NCBI GenBank assembly: GCA_037954325.1
Contig: JBBMNZ010000003.1
Location: 9,948,965 to 10,012,964, forward strand
Length of the DNA: 64,000 bases
Source of the DNA: Fistularia commersonii
Taxonomy: Eukaryota; Chordata; Actinopteri; Syngnathiformes; Fistulariidae
Direction of reading: 5' to 3'
Below the pieces are notes generated by a model. That model was not told where the DNA came from. It ran no database searches and worked only from the letters and a program-made list of their open reading frames with translations. Made by a program: the position numbers and the translations under genes. Numbering within the stretch: the first letter of the stretch is position 1; the number at the start of each line of letters is the position of its first letter. Of this stretch, positions 10,201 through 24,055 are shown piece after piece.

Positions 10201-12839
10201 TGACACTGTTGAAGCTATTTAAAGCTATGAAATCATACTCTCGTGTGAAAGCTTTATTTGGATTTCTTGGTGGACTGACGTTAAGAGCCAGTGATGCTCA
10301 AAGTCCCCTGGTGGTCATTAGAAGGCATTGCAGGAGAGCTTCATGAAGTTCAAAAAATATCCAGTTGAAAAATTGAATGATTATTATTTTATTAGACAAT
10401 TCAAATGATGCAACTGATCAAAACTGACACACACAAACTAACTAACGTATGATTCCACCACCCAAGACTTGAAGTCCTCATCCTGAACTGGAGAAGCCTG
10501 GTTGCTCAACAAGTTCTGAGCCGCAATGACCTTTTCATGTTTCACACCTCACCCACCAACCCGACCACCCACACACAACCACACACGCACGTACACGCAC
10601 ACACATGCATGCATGCACACACACACACACAGACACACATTTCAGCGAATGATAAAGAACACAGACTCACATTGACAGAAGGACAGCTGTTTTTCCTGTG
10701 AAGAAAAGAAGCCAGTGAGAGATGAGCTGATACCTTCTGGAGGTCGAGGAGTTCAGGAGGTCCACCTCCACATGCAACGACAGACAGTGTCTGAACTCCA
10801 CGTCAACTTTGTCTGATCTTTAATGATGATTTAGCGCAATAAGTCAAATAATCCGTTACCGCGCGAGGCGTGTTCAACCGTTTGCGAGTTTCCGGCAAAA
10901 GGTCATCAGGACCAGAGGGGACGGCGCAAACCTAATCAAGCAATGGTTCCTTCTACGAAATGAGGAACTCAGAAAAACCCCTCAGGATGTGCAGCACATC
11001 TTGCATGTGCATAAAAAATTAGAAGATAATTTTTTGCATCTCAAAGCTACAAAAAAAGCACGAGATTCATTTATCAGTATCCCAAAGGAACCTTCTGAGG
11101 CAGACCTCGGAGGGAAACCGAAGGCCGACTGGACAATTTCAGCTTCCATTTCTGCTGTATCATAACTGAGGACGATAAAAGCGGATGCCCCACCCCAGAA
11201 GTCATCTCCTCTTGACTTCAAACTCGGCTTGTTTTTACCAAGGGCTATCAAGAACGGCCAAACGGAATCGGACAAATCGGAATTAAACAGAGCACGACAA
11301 TCGACTTCGGGCTGCAGACAGGGGTTTCCGACCTAAAACAGAAAATCTAGGACGAACCAACAAACCACATTGGCGCGATGTACGATACGCTCGAGTCCAC
11401 CATCAAAGCGAGGCGCGGACGTCTGAGTCAGAATGCAGGAAATTAGTGCTTCTGCATCTTCACGCTGAACCACAGTGACGTCAGGCACCGCGACTTCCTG
11501 CGTCTTCGCCTGCCGGACCAATTGCCCGCTACGGCCGATTCATTTTGTTGTGTTCATCAGTATTTTTCGGGTTATCTTTCATAGTCAGCTCAACTCTTCA
11601 TCAGCTGCTGACAAGGTTTCTACCTCTAACCTCACCTCCCCCCCCCATAGTATTACTACATTATCTGCCAGTTTCCTGCCAGCGTGAACATTTCAACACG
11701 ATTTATCTCCTCACCTCAACCTCTTCCCCGACCCGGCCGCAGAACTGCCAATGACAGCCTGTCTGTGCCGTCCCTCACAATGGAGTATTCTGTTGCCTTA
11801 GCACTCGTGCACGCGTACATGCACGGGTACACGCACCCACGCACACACACGAAAGGCAAGGAAATGCACGGTGAGGGCACGCTGTCCCCGGACACCCACT
11901 CTGAAACAAGTGCTACGCTAAAGAATGGGTGCTTGTTTGGTTTGTTAACCGGCTCTTCTCAGAGGTTCTCTGCAGGGATGGGACTTGAAGGCGACATTAT
12001 TTCATGAAGCTGTGGTGTTTGAACACCTTCACGGAAAAGGAATGGATGAGGCGCCAAGAAGGAGCGTAGAAGGTACAATGACAATTCGCACAATGACAGA
12101 GTAGAATGTGGACTGTGGTCACACGTTTCGCTATTTCATGTCCTCTTGACTTATAAAAGGACCACAAGGACCGCAGCAACATCTGGAACCCACCAGGGTG
12201 TAGCTCCGCATGAGTTCCCCTCCGCAATGGTGACTTTCCAGCTCAACTAACCAGCCTGAGAACGCTGTCGCTGAGAACAACACTCCTCATCAGAATTAAA
12301 CCTGCCTTTCTTTCTTTTTATATGACCCAACAGCTGCTACATTTTAGCACGGTTGTTAGCACAAGCTCCTCTTGCTTGTTGTCACAAGAAACCACAGACG
12401 GAGCAGCAGGTCCACCATTGCCTCCGTGTCCTCCATTGTTTGCGTGCTCAGCATCAAAGATTAAATCTAATCACCAAGCCGTTTGGTGCAACCACCCAAA
12501 CCCAGTCGAGCTCCATCATGCTAGAACTGTCTCGGAAAAAGGTGGCTCCGCTTCCAGGAAAACCCGGGGGGCATCGACGAAGCGCAGGCAATCTGAATAC
12601 TAAAGGCTGTCATGCCGCGGGAGCTGGTCTCCGTGGCAACACCATAAAACATGTCAGGATCTCAAGAGATAAAAGCAGGTCAAACATTTAGAGGACACTC
12701 AACCTTCACAATTAGCATAGCAACTGGGGAGTTTGGTGCCTTGCCCAAGGACACTTGGGCACACAGACAGGACGAGCAGCAGCCGTTTTGATTCATTAAT
12801 TCCTCTACCTGGATCGGAAAATTTGGGGTTCGACCTTTA

Positions 12840-13290
12840 TTTTCTCTGACAAGCGATGCAAAAGTTGTGCACGAATCGTTCAAAACTAAAGAGTCGTTTC
12901 AACAACTCACCAGTCACGATTCCTCATCTCTATTAACCCACTTACTCGTCCCCGCTAGGCTTCTAGATAGCTGAATATAAGGAACTGGGCAACATGTCAC
13001 TATTTAATGACTGCGATTTTCACTGGAAATATATCAAGTTTATCCTTGGATTAGTCCAGTGGGAGGAGCAAAGCTCTGGTTTTTGCTGTTATCTCATGTC
13101 CCCCTTTCCCTCCCTGCTATAAGCTGTGAACGAAGAATCACAGAGTGCTCAAAGTAGCCCTCACCACTCGTAAAACGAACGACTCACTCAGTAATGCAAC
13201 GAATCACTCAGCAGATCAGAGTATTCCTCTCCACAGCTGAAAACAGTTGACTTACACAGTGATTCAAATGACCCAAAAACCAAAATCTCT
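12840..13290 (+). repeat. Dispersed repeat with CACTCAG motifs, copy A
   Basis: It shares ordered blocks with 60060-60650 in the same orientation: a CGAATCGTT-like start, TTTCCCTCCCTGCTATAAGC (13106-13125), AAAACGAACGACTCACTCAG (13172-13191) and CAGTGATTCAAATGAC near the end. It is an interspersed element of unknown class. Confidence 0.55.
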
Positions 13291-15996
13291 TTGGTGACTC
13301 ATATCAGCACAAGTCCCGAAAAAGAAGTTAGTTTCCCCTAACTTTTTGCGACTGGCCAAAGCAGGATCTCAGAGAAAAACCCCTTTTTTGTAGTTTTTGT
13401 TTTGATCCCAAAGAGCCAACACTGGTCCCATTCATGACTTCTCTCAGATCCAAACAGGAGTCCGGCAGAGGGTTGGGCGGCTCCGGAACCATGAATCGGA
13501 CTTGTTCTATCCAATAATCCAAACCAGCTAAATGCAGGTCATCTATTTCATCTTGTTGTCCATTTGCGGTCTTTCAAAACTTGGCTGGCTGTCAATTCTT
13601 TGAGCTCCGCCTATTCGATGGGGGCTTTGCAGGCTGACTGACTTTGTTTGAAACCCACAAGTGTGTTTGTATTTTGATAAAAAAATTTAAAAAAAAAATC
13701 TTTCCTGTCAAAAGTGACACCTCCGCCATAGACGCTGTGTGTGCAGCTAGTGCACTGGAGGCGTTTGCTAACATGCTAACACGCTAACATACACAGACAC
13801 GCTGCATTCGTGTAGCATGAAATTGAACATTTCTCTCTTTCCAGAGAGTGGACCTGAACGCCCCACCACCTGCCAACCCCGACCTCGGCCCATAATAAAC
13901 TTTAGTGGCTTGCAAAGCGGACTTCCCCTTGCCCATGGCTGCAGGCATGGCCGCGCACGCCTTGCCGACGACAATAAAATCAGCGTTTAATTGATTCATT
14001 TATGCACGCCGGTCTGACTTTACCCCCCACAGAGATAGGGGTTTGGGTAGGGAGGTTTATTGAGATCCTGAACGCAACCTTGACGGCACGAGATAAGTGT
14101 TAAACCGCGCCTGAGGGTGATGGATAACAAAAACGCAGGTGGGGATTATAAATAAACTATCATGAGAAACAATACTTTACTGAATTTTAAAACAAATCCT
14201 CAGTTCATCGGCAAACAAAATAATAAAGAAAATAAAATTCCTTCCTAATAGAGCACTCTAACAGCAATTTGTTACAATTGAATGCTCCTTTTTTAAACTC
14301 ACACACCGGCAATTTCAAAAGAAAAACAATCATGTGACTGTCACCTCCCCCGCCCCCCCCTACATAATAACAATCTTTAGTTGTTGTTTTTTTTAACTGA
14401 AATGAAACAATGGTGTTTTATTTTGGAAGTAAATGATTGTTTTTAATAAAAACACAGAAAGTTAATAACCTTGGGCCTGTTGCATTGGTGTTTTAGAGGA
14501 AATGTGTGCACCAAGTGGCAGCTTGCGGTACTCTACCGAGTGCACGTTGAGATTCATCAAATTGGAAATAATAAAAAAATCAAATCAGGTGGTGTGTGCA
14601 TACACATACACAAACACACGAGTATTTATCATCCATATAAATAAATAAATAAATATATATATATGTTAATTCCATCTCATTTTGTTTTTTATATCAATTT
14701 TAATTAAGTCTATCTGTATCTGTGCATGCGTGTGTGTGCGGATGTTTGTGTGTGTGTGTGTGTGTCTATAATCATAACTGCGTTGTATGAAGGAGTGACA
14801 AATGCAGGGTTTGTTTAACCTTCAAGTGTGAAAGTTACAAAGCTTCTTTAAAAAAACTTCTAGGCATAACATTAGTCTCTTCGTTAGCGTGAGTGTGAGA
14901 AATCAGCAGTTTCAATCAAACAGTGTTGCATCTAATCTGCGTCTGACACCCCCTCATCCTACCTGAGAAGCACAATATTATCAGATTGGCATCATACAAT
15001 TTCCTCCACTACGTAAAGCCTTACGGTCAAATTCAACGAGTGGCTCGTTTCCCACGGTGACCGCAGACATGGCCAGGCAGGCGCGACAGAGACCAGAAGG
15101 TCACGAGGAGGTCTGAGTAGTAAGTGAAGTATGCTGGGCTGAGCTATTTTAGATCAGTCTTTTGCTAATCTTAACATCAAACCTGTTTGATATTATCGTA
15201 AGTCTTGTGGTTTTGTAACACCACCGACAACCAATAGATTAGCTCCAACTAAACCAGAAACAGGAGACCTGCTAGACAAACAATCACCGGAGCGGCTTTG
15301 GCAGCAGAGACGGTATTTATCGGTGGTTTGGACGAACGAGAACGGCGAAAGGACGTCCTGATGTGGAGTGTGGAGTATCCAGAAAGAGGGGCGGATGGTG
15401 GATGGTCAACTCTCCGAAATGTGGAGAATGAAAAGTGATGGAGAAAACATGGCATGGTGGGAAAAAAAAAACTGGTGGAAGAATGTGGTTGTAAAGAGTG
15501 AACCTGTAAGATTCACAGTCTGGGACGAGGCGGTGACTTAATCCCGCCTTTTGATGTACGTTGATGATTATCCACCAACTTTTTCGAAGGCGTCTGATGA
15601 ACGTCTGGCTTGAGACGGGTTCCACGTGGCAAAGTGTTTCTGAGTGACAATGAATAATAATAATTTAAAAAAAAAACAGCGGGGTGACTCATACCCTCCC
15701 CATCCTTGCTCAAGCCACTTTCTGTCCGAGCCGTGACTCAGGGCTGCCGGTAAATATCTGCATTCCAGCAGAGCGTCCTGCAGCGAGCTGCTGAGCCTGA
15801 GGGCCGTCTTCACGCCGCAAACGCTAACGTTACACATTAGATAAATTAGCAGCCGCGGGTTCCTGATAAGAACCCGAGAGAAGCTGAGCTCCGTGTCGAA
15901 CATGACACCATGCCCTCGAAATTGTCTTCGCTGAGTTTTTCTTCTGCTTCTACTTCGTTTCCTCAGATTGATCAGAATCCGCCGGCCGTTCGTTGA

Positions 15997-16021
15997 CCCC
16001 CCCCCCCCCCCCCCCCCCCCC
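15997..16021 (+). repeat. Poly-C run (25 C)
   Basis: An uninterrupted run of 25 cytosines. The minus strand is G25 and could form a G-quadruplex. Length is prone to assembly error. Confidence 0.95.
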
Positions 16022-16501
16022 AATGGCCTCATGACGGGAGTGACTCAGCAGCCGGTCGTCATGTGAGCATATAAGACAAACGCCGTCACACAAAGAGGCG
16101 AGAAAAAGGCTCGGGTGCACTGGACCTTTGTGGACAGTCGCGGTCCAGGATAAGGCCTTCCACCGTGTGACGCCGCAAGACCCTTTCGATACACAAACTA
16201 ACACACACCATCGAAAGTCGGCTTGACAAACCAGTCATGCAAAATCATTTCCGATGCAAGGCACTCTGCTGCGATCACATCGATAATTCCCTCAGATTTA
16301 ACCTGCATTTCAGGATGAAGAGGGGAAAAAAATGAAATTCAGAAGCATCAGTAGACACACACACATACTTCTACCTGTGTGTATGGAAGAGTGTGTGTAT
16401 GAGTGTGTGTGGTTTAGTCTGCAGGATGACTTCCAATCTCTTGTAATGACCTTGGATTGAACCACTCTGAGTTTCAGGGGTAGCAGTGAATTCCAGTGGG
16501 G

Positions 16502-16506
<5 letters not shown>

Positions 16507-16564
<58 letters not shown>

Positions 16565-16600
16565 ACATACACACACACACACATACATACACACACACGC
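16507..16600 (+). repeat. (CA)n microsatellite
   Basis: About 26 CA units followed by an interrupted CA/TA tail. Confidence 0.95.
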
Positions 16601-16972
16601 ACAGTCTCTCTACCGGGACAGTAGAGGGTTCGCTTCTGCAGTCAGTTAAAGTGCAGTCCGGAGTCGATGGGTCGACGTGCTCACAAAGAGAAAAGACATT
16701 GTCCTCCCGGAACAACGGGGACTTTGTAAGGCTCTGCAAAAATGCAGATTTGTATCCCGCTGAGTCCTCGACCGTAACCAAGACAACAAGTTCTGTCTGG
16801 GGTGGATTTAAAAAAAAAAAAAAGTGTATATATAATACAAAACACGGTGTTCGCAGGTTCGATCGTGTTTCCCAGGGGGGTGAAACAAGTGCCTGTTCTT
16901 GAGAAGAAAAGTTTGTATTTAAGTTTCTTTTTCTTTTCTTTTTTCAAATGCAGATTTGTAAAATCACTCACC

Positions 16973-17050
16973 TTTTCCAAGTTGTGATTCTCCGAGTCGG
17001 TATCACGACAGGAAGTTGCGTTGTTGCTTTGCTTTTAGCGGGGGTTGAAA
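16973..17050 (-). other. Candidate non-coding leader exon of arap1
   Basis: Minus-strand sequence ends GGAAAAG|GTGAGTGA, a near-perfect donor at 16972/16971. It is preceded by an ETS-like element (ACTTCCTG, read on the minus strand at about 17015). arap1 needs an upstream leader exon because of the acceptor at 8517. The 5' boundary is arbitrary, and a leader of another transcript is possible. Confidence 0.25.
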
Positions 17051-18479
17051 TTAATCCGCACGGTTGCAAAAGCGGATAGCGGATAACATTTCTCGCCGAT
17101 GGGAGGAAAATAACGCAGCTCACACCAGCAACTCCGAGGAAAACCCACTGTCAAGTTAAAGAAAATCAGAACACAATTTCCGCTTTGTGCCTTCAAAATA
17201 AAATAACAGTCACTTTATTAACCCTATGTAGTTTTATTTTGAAAGATACGCACGCTTAATTTCCATAGAGTATCTAGCTAAAAACGGGCAATTGATGCTG
17301 CGAAAAAAATTGCAAAAACTTCCGTGTGGTGGTCATGTGACCGGTTAAAGCCTGAATAACTAACCAATACGAGTAGCGGCGCCCGAGCAAACCAGGTCAG
17401 GTTCCCACGCAAATGTCAGTCTGGTTTAAGGTCACCAGTTCAACGTTTTTGAAAGAAAACTTTCAGATGCATCGCTTAAATACTTGGTAGTACCGGTATG
17501 GTTTGGGTTAGATTTCATTAATGATTAAAATGGCAAGAGGAAGCACTGCGTTAAAAACCTCGTTTTGCATAGGAACCCCCGAGCGCATCATGTCTGCGAA
17601 ACTTCGATTGCTGATGTGGCGTTCAGATCCGCTTTTTTCAAGCCGGCGGTCGAGCCTACAGTGGCGGACAGTCGCCACAAGAAGGCGCTCGTACACCGGG
17701 TTTGGGTGACCATGGGAAATACCTGGCAGGGCCTCTAAATTGTTGCAAAAAATAGTATCCATCTAGTATCTGTACATGAGCTTTTTAAAGTTTGAATTGA
17801 TTATTTTAAGCTGGAGTGCGCCGACAAAATGACCCAGACAGTGAGAGAGAGATATTTTCACCAGGACCGTAGTAAAGCACACCACCACCTTGGTGATTCT
17901 GAGAAGCTGAAAAAAAAACAGTTGCTTCTGGTGCCGGTCGTGTCGCAGGGTTCAAGGATAGAACAAGTAGACGTGGAATTTACAACCCGCCCTGAACGAG
18001 GGTCTGAAAAGCTGAGCTGATGGATCCGGCGGTGTTCTTCATCCTGCCGTCGACCTGAGGCGGGAGAGGAGGAAGACGAGGCCACATTGGTAAAGGATGG
18101 AGGAGACAGACGTTCATGACCTTTGACCTGAGGGGTGAGATGATGATGAATTGCAGATACAGCGAGGAGAGAAGTGTAGGAGATCTGGAATAAAAAGGGA
18201 GGTGGAGAAAAAAGGAGTGATCGTGGGGGAGAAGAAGGATGGATGGACAGGGAGTGTGAGAGGCGGCGGGCAGTGATGAGTCATCACCCAGCGATCGGGC
18301 CGGGTTGCTGTGGGGGTGGCGGGTGACACATATGCAGAAACACACACACACACACACACACACAGAGGGATGCTGGCCATCATGCTTCTTTCAGTCTCCG
18401 CCTACTGTGTAGGCGGGTGGAATACAATGCAGGGATGCCACTGGGACACACAGTTCTCACTCCCTTTATCTCTCTCCCT

Positions 18480-18481
<2 letters not shown>

Positions 18482-18536
<55 letters not shown>

Positions 18537-18547
18537 ACACACACACA
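18482..18547 (+). repeat. (CA)n microsatellite
   Basis: About 32 CA units with a single TA interruption, followed by a short ATG triplet run. Confidence 0.95.
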
Positions 18548-19198
18548 ATGATGATGATGGGAGGCCTCATTAACTCGGGAGGTTGGATGGATGTGGAAGG
18601 GCAGAGGGGAGGCTGCGGGAGGAAGCTGCTGCAGAGCTGAGCCTCTCACGTGCACACGCGCTCTCCTTCCGTCTTCATCCATACTTTATTAGGTGGTGTG
18701 CGCACACACACACACACACACACATATGCACGCAGAGGCGGGTGGAGAGGAAACGATAGCCGATGTAACATGCAGGCTTCCTGAGCCACCAGACCAAGGT
18801 AGCTTCTGAAGCCCTCAGATTTGTTTCAATGCAACGGCAGTTTGTGTGTATGTGTGTGTGGGAGGGGTTCCACTGAATACACGCACTAAACACACACTTC
18901 CTCTAATCCCAAGGTGAGAACACGGGGCACGCAAAAACACGGCTATAAGTCACTTCCTCTGTGACATGCAAGCTTTCATTTGTCTTATGTCTCTGTTGCC
19001 ATGCCGACAGATTGGGGGTGGGTCAGTTTGTGGGGGGGTCCTAATTCTGATCTAGGCCATTGCATGCACGCACACACACACACACACAGGTTACACTTAC
19101 ACCAAAAAGCTCAAGGGTGCAATAACCAGAGTGACATGGAATCGATATGTGGTACATCAAGGTGATTTTTTTTTTTTTTAATCATGGCGCGTGTGACG

Positions 19199-19217
19199 TT
19201 GAGTGTGTGTGTGTGCT

Positions 19218-19250
<33 letters not shown>
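19199..19250 (+). repeat. Compound (GT)n(GA)n microsatellite
   Basis: GT repeats interrupted by GCTT, passing directly into about 11 GA units. Confidence 0.9.
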
Positions 19251-19252
<2 letters not shown>

Positions 19253-19624
19253 TACAGCAATTCAGCCACTTAATGAGGTCAGTGTTTCCTCGCTCGTATA
19301 ACCTGGCGCAAAAAAGCACAAGTCTGCAGAGAGGAAGAAAAAATAAAACAGTTTGAAAACCACCGTAGGAATCTGCGTTTAATTTCTTTTCTTTTTTTTA
19401 ATTCTACATACATTCGTAAATCTCTCAAGTAGAGGAACAGATAGGACATATGAGAAAAACCTGTAGATTTCTATTTTTATGAGGACGGCGTCCATTTTGG
19501 ACTATTACAATGAGGACCGCCCGCCGTCTCTACACCTGGATGATCTTGCGACCGCTTACTAAGAGGAGCATGAAGTTCAGCATTGCGGCAGAAACCCCCC
19601 GAAAAAAAACAACCCTAATTATAA

Positions 19625-19850
19625 CAATAACAATTTATCCTTTATTAATCCCTCGTAAGTAAATTCATTCTCTGCAATTAACCCATCATGGATGAACCAT
19701 GAGCAGTAGGCTGCCGTCCACCAGCGCCAGGGAAGCAGTTGGGGGTTCAGTGTCTTACTCAACAACACTTCGACACACTAGGAGGTGCCAGGAATTAAAC
19801 CAGGAATGTTCGTTTCTAAAGACGACTGCGCTGCTTCCTGTGCGCCCCCA
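19625..19850 (+). repeat. SINE-like teleost interspersed repeat
   Basis: Ordered blocks: TTTATTAATCCC, CTCTGCAATTAACCCATC, GAGCAGTAGGCTGCC, AGTTGGGGGTTCAGTGTCTT and ACTCAACAACACTTCG, then a degraded AACC/GGAATG end. They match a short retroposon-like family common in fish whose middle reads GGTGCCTTGCTCAAGGGCAC. A fragment of that middle is also seen near 12740. Confidence 0.55.
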
Positions 19851-20638
19851 AAATATACCCCAAGCGATTATTTTAAATTGCTTAACATAAAAGCTGAGAC
19901 CAAAACCAAAGTCATCAATGAGAAACTGAAAGTCTGCTTTTTTTTCTTTGTACTTGCACACCCCCTTTTGCAGCGGGGGGGCTTCTGGGGGGCCACACGC
20001 ATACAACCACATGGTCCTCACAACTATAGAAAGAGTGTATATGTTGAGGGAGAGGTCTGTTTTAAGATGTCCAGCTGCCGTCTGCATACCTGCATATTTA
20101 TCATGTGCTTCGGAAAAGATGTCGGAACACAAATATCGAGCGATGCAGAGAGAGACAGAAAAAAAAAAGCGAGGATGAAGTCTTGATGAGGTTTGCATAG
20201 GACGCGCGTGACAAATCGCATCCTGGTTGGTTTTTGGGCCGAGGGGTTCGCGCTGCTCAGACATCTAGATGGAGATGTAAGTGAAAGTGTAGCATCGATA
20301 ATTGTCTGCATAGGCCCTCGGTTGGAAACCGATGCTTTTCCTGCAACAAAAAAAAAAAAAAAAAAGCCAAAAAAAGAAAAAACACACACATACAGCTACT
20401 TCTTTTGGGGCAACAATGATTATTAGTTGTAAAAATTCCGCAGATTAAAACGAGTGGATGTGCGGGGAGTTCATCCAGTTTACCACGTACTGCGTGTGTG
20501 TGTGTGTGTGTGTATCTTTTCATGTATTATGTATGTATGGCGCTGCATGGGTCACACATGGGTGAGTGCATGTGTGCATGAATGCGTGCATACAACTTGC
20601 CTGTCGGCACATCTGGGATACAATTTCCAGCGTGTGCA

Positions 20639-20648
<10 letters not shown>

Positions 20649-20694
<46 letters not shown>
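20649..20694 (+). repeat. (CA)n microsatellite
   Basis: 23 CA units, about 130 nt beyond the stard10 stop codon and likely within its 3' UTR. Confidence 0.95.
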
Positions 20695-20697
<3 letters not shown>

Positions 20698-20819
20698 ACA
20701 TACTGAATTACATACATATATATAAATGTGACTGTAGATGTCTGTCAGGCATGCGTGTATCCCTGCATTACTATGTCTGTGTATGTGTGTGTGAGTGCAT
20801 AATGGTGTGTGTGCTTGAG

Positions 20820-21026
20820 CTAGTCGCTGTCCTCCCTCTCGTGGGCCTCAGCCAGGGAGCTCTCGTCGATGTTCTCCAGGCTCTCGGCGTGCTGGATGCT
20901 GAGTTCGGACAGCGGGATGCTGGGTAATGTAGTCTGTTCGGGGTAGAGCCAAGGCTTGAGCCCGAGATTGTGTCGCTGTTTCCACTCCAAATACTTCAAA
21001 CAGGCTTTGTTGATCTTCTTCATTGC
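20820..21026 (-). CDS. stard10: stard10 coding exon 6 and stop
   Basis: Codons 195-262 and TAG at 20822-20820. It starts AMKKINKACLKYLEWKQRHN and contains LSELSIQHAESLENIDESS. The acceptor is CTCAATAG. The tail ends EAHEREDSD, about 17 residues earlier than the human C-terminus. Confidence 0.94.
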   Translation of the reverse strand, partial: AMKKINKACLKYLEWKQRHNLGLKPWLYPEQTTLPSIPLSELSIQHAESLENIDESSLAEAHEREDSD

Positions 21027-22369
21027 CTATTGAGAACCAAAACATAAACTGTTAGTTTGATACTGATATCTATTTATGCAGCATTATACTACAATATATA
21101 CATCTGATGTTGTGCCATCGCTTGCACATGGTAGTTCCTTCACTAAATCAGCAAAAGTTAAGCCTTCTTGCATCTGAAAACGCTAACGCTATCTCCAGCT
21201 TGCTGTCGTCCATTAATCCAAACTAACAATCGCTTTTCTACTTCTCCTAAGATTTGAGACCTTTCCTTCACTAACGTAGTCGCCCCTTTAGCCACATTAG
21301 CCATCTTTAGTGCATCTTTGTTCTTCAGGATTGTACAGACGGTTGGCGAGATCTGAAACACCGACACCACTCTCAAGGTTAGCTATTATTTCCTTTTTCA
21401 GATAGACTGTAATTCACAACTTCTCTTTAACACCACTAGCCCAAGCACTTTTTACTATTTTGGGAGCCATAATGAGGGTTTGCTTATTGAAAAAAAGCAC
21501 AAAAAAGGCATTGCAACAAGAGAACACAACGATGGACGATGTAAACAACACACAGTAGCGCGCGCGACTACTACAACTCCACATAGTGGCAAGCCTTGAG
21601 TTCTTTGGTTAGCGTGTTCATACGTTGAGGCTTGTTCGCAGCTTGATTCATAATTTAATGGAAAGCTCTATCTGTAGTACGATCTGTTCGTGTGAGCCAA
21701 TGCTGTACTGTATATATGTATATAAAATGTGATGAAATCATGTTTCTCCATCGCCATCCCGCCCTGTACACTATTTTCAAAATCCCGTCGCACTGCGACA
21801 TCCCTTACGCCGAGAATGCACGATCCCTGATCGCGACAGTGCGGTTTCGCGCAAGGAAGGAATTGTTAAAAACAATTCATCGTCTCAGCACACAGTGTTT
21901 TGCATCAACGACCAAATGCAAAGGTCATGTGAGTAGACAGATTTTTAAGAACAGAAAGGACGTCGCGCATGTGATCTTGATAAGCCACGCATGACCTTTA
22001 AGCGCGGCAGCGGTGGATTAACACGTATAACAAAACACACGCCCTTCCACAATCCCTGTTAATCTGTAAGTGACTTACGCGAGGGGCAAGGAAATGGGAA
22101 GACTTGTTGACAACCCACTTGGGTAATGAACCTGTGGAGAGAGAGAAAGAGAGTGAGTCAGCCTGATGGATAAAGGAAAGAGAGAGACGCTTACGAGACA
22201 ATAAAACAGGAAGGGGTGGAGGAGGGATCTGAGTTTGGGTTTCTTCAACTCGTCTCGCAAACGCACGCTACAACACACGAGGCGTGCATGGCAGCGAGCA
22301 GTCCAATGAAAGCAAAGGAGGATTAATAAACGGGGGGCCGAGGGTGAAAGACAGAGTGAGAGGTGCGCG

Positions 22370-22430
<61 letters not shown>

Positions 22431-24016
22431 ACATACACACGCAGGCAAAAGAAAGCTTGTCCTTCATATGGTTGCTATAGCAATGCATTTTTTGACAGTC
22501 AGGTGATGCAGATGGTTTTTGTGTGTGAGTGTGTGTATGACACTCACCTCGTGGATCTACCTGGGCCATGTAGGTGAGGACACACTGGCCGGACCCCTGG
22601 CTCTGGACCATGTAGCCAGTCTGGATGGACACGGCTCTCACCATGTCCTTCTTTGGAGGGTATTTCTGTAAACACAAGCGCACACGCACACACGCACACA
22701 CACAAAGAACAACATGAAATGTATTTGGTTCTTTAAAGCCCCTGAAGACGAAGGTCCTCCTCGGCCGGTGTGACAGCCTTCACCAGAGGAGACCCTTCAG
22801 GGAGATGCATGTGTGTGTCATGTCTTTTTTCTTCCATCCCTTTCTTGCCGGCCATCAATCAGATTTCGTCTCGCTGCAGAAAGGTCTGACCCTTCCGGCA
22901 GAGGGACGCTCCACACCAAGCGGTGAGCAACGCGGTTATAAAAAGGCTGAAGCTGGGTCGACAGGCCGCCGCTGGGCCCTTTGACGTGGACCTTTCTCAC
23001 AGAATGATCTTTCTGCAGTTCCGTAAAAGACCCTGCCTTTTACGGTTCCAGAGGACCTCATAGGTGCTTGCTGATTGGTGGAACTCATAAGCCACGCCCA
23101 TTACCCGATACTTCTTGATGTGCGCCATCATTTAAAACCATCCTGGTCACTGGTCAGATGTCTTCTTACAACAAAATAGACAAGAGCAGCGACAAATCTG
23201 AAGGTCTTCTGGGCTGCTACACCTCACAGGCAGCTTCCACCTCCAGGTTGTCCGTGTCGTCTTCCTCTTCTTCTTTTCGGTTTGTTTTTGAGCATGGTGC
23301 TGAAGGTGCACAGCAGCCCCTACCATTGTCCCTCACTGCCTGTGGGAAGATTCACTAGGAAGAGGCTACTTCCTGGAACCAAATTCAAGCCTGAAAGTTC
23401 TCTCTGTCTGAAAGTGGCAGTTACCAGTAAAGCTGGTTGAGGAGACTAATTACAACGGAAGCGTTTCACGGGGAGCGGCGTCACTCCACTGGGCCACTTA
23501 ATCGAAACGAGACCCTCAGCTTCCTGCTTTTCAGCTGAGGTGCCTTCATTTCAAACCGACAGCGTTACACTTCCATTTGATTTACAGCCAAAACTTACTT
23601 TTATTTGAGCAAGGGCTATAACAGCGAAGCACAAGCTCGGTACATGCATGTTTGCAGTGGAGGGGAAATAAAATAATAACCCGTCACTCATTCGTTTTTG
23701 TTTAACAAAGGTGTTTTCCCTCCGCCTGTCGAAGCCATCTCCGGGAGCTCCTGCTTACGAAAACGCAAATTTTTACTCTTTCAGACAACGAAAACCCTAT
23801 GCAAGCAGTCACACAGGAGTGCTCTCTGTCTTTCAAACACACTCACAGACACACACACTCTATCTGAATCGCAGCTTTCCTTTGACGGAGGAATGCGGAA
23901 GGCGAGGAGGAAGTCAACAGAGAGCAGTCACATGGGCGGCCTTATCCGTCTGTAAATAAGCGAGGGGGCAAAAAGAAGAGAGAGAAAACCATGGGGGTTG
24001 GGGGGCAGAAGATGTA

Positions 24017-24055
<39 letters not shown>

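Larger units (their letters stand above)
8517..20819. other. Gene-free interval between arap1 and stard10: repeats and arap1 5' flank
   Basis: No open frame with gene-like composition or recognised homology was found. It contains teleost repeat remnants (8905-9350, 9895-10200, 12840-13290, 19625-19850), CA/GT microsatellites (10613-10632, 16507-16582, 18482-18546, 20649-20694), a C25 run (15997-16021), a consensus CRE TGACGTCA (11476-11483) beside an ETS-like ACTTCCTG, and a candidate arap1 leader exon near 17 kb. Confidence 0.6.

Noticed and set aside
10670..10694. 25-nt minus-strand exon between CTTCACAG and GTGAGT as an arap1 leader exon
   Set aside because: Both splice signals are good, but so short an exon without coding content cannot be told from chance here.
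17508..17762. 84-codon minus-strand frame in the arap1-stard10 gap
   Set aside because: Composition is plausible, but there is no recognised family, splice context or promoter. It may be a decayed transposon fragment.
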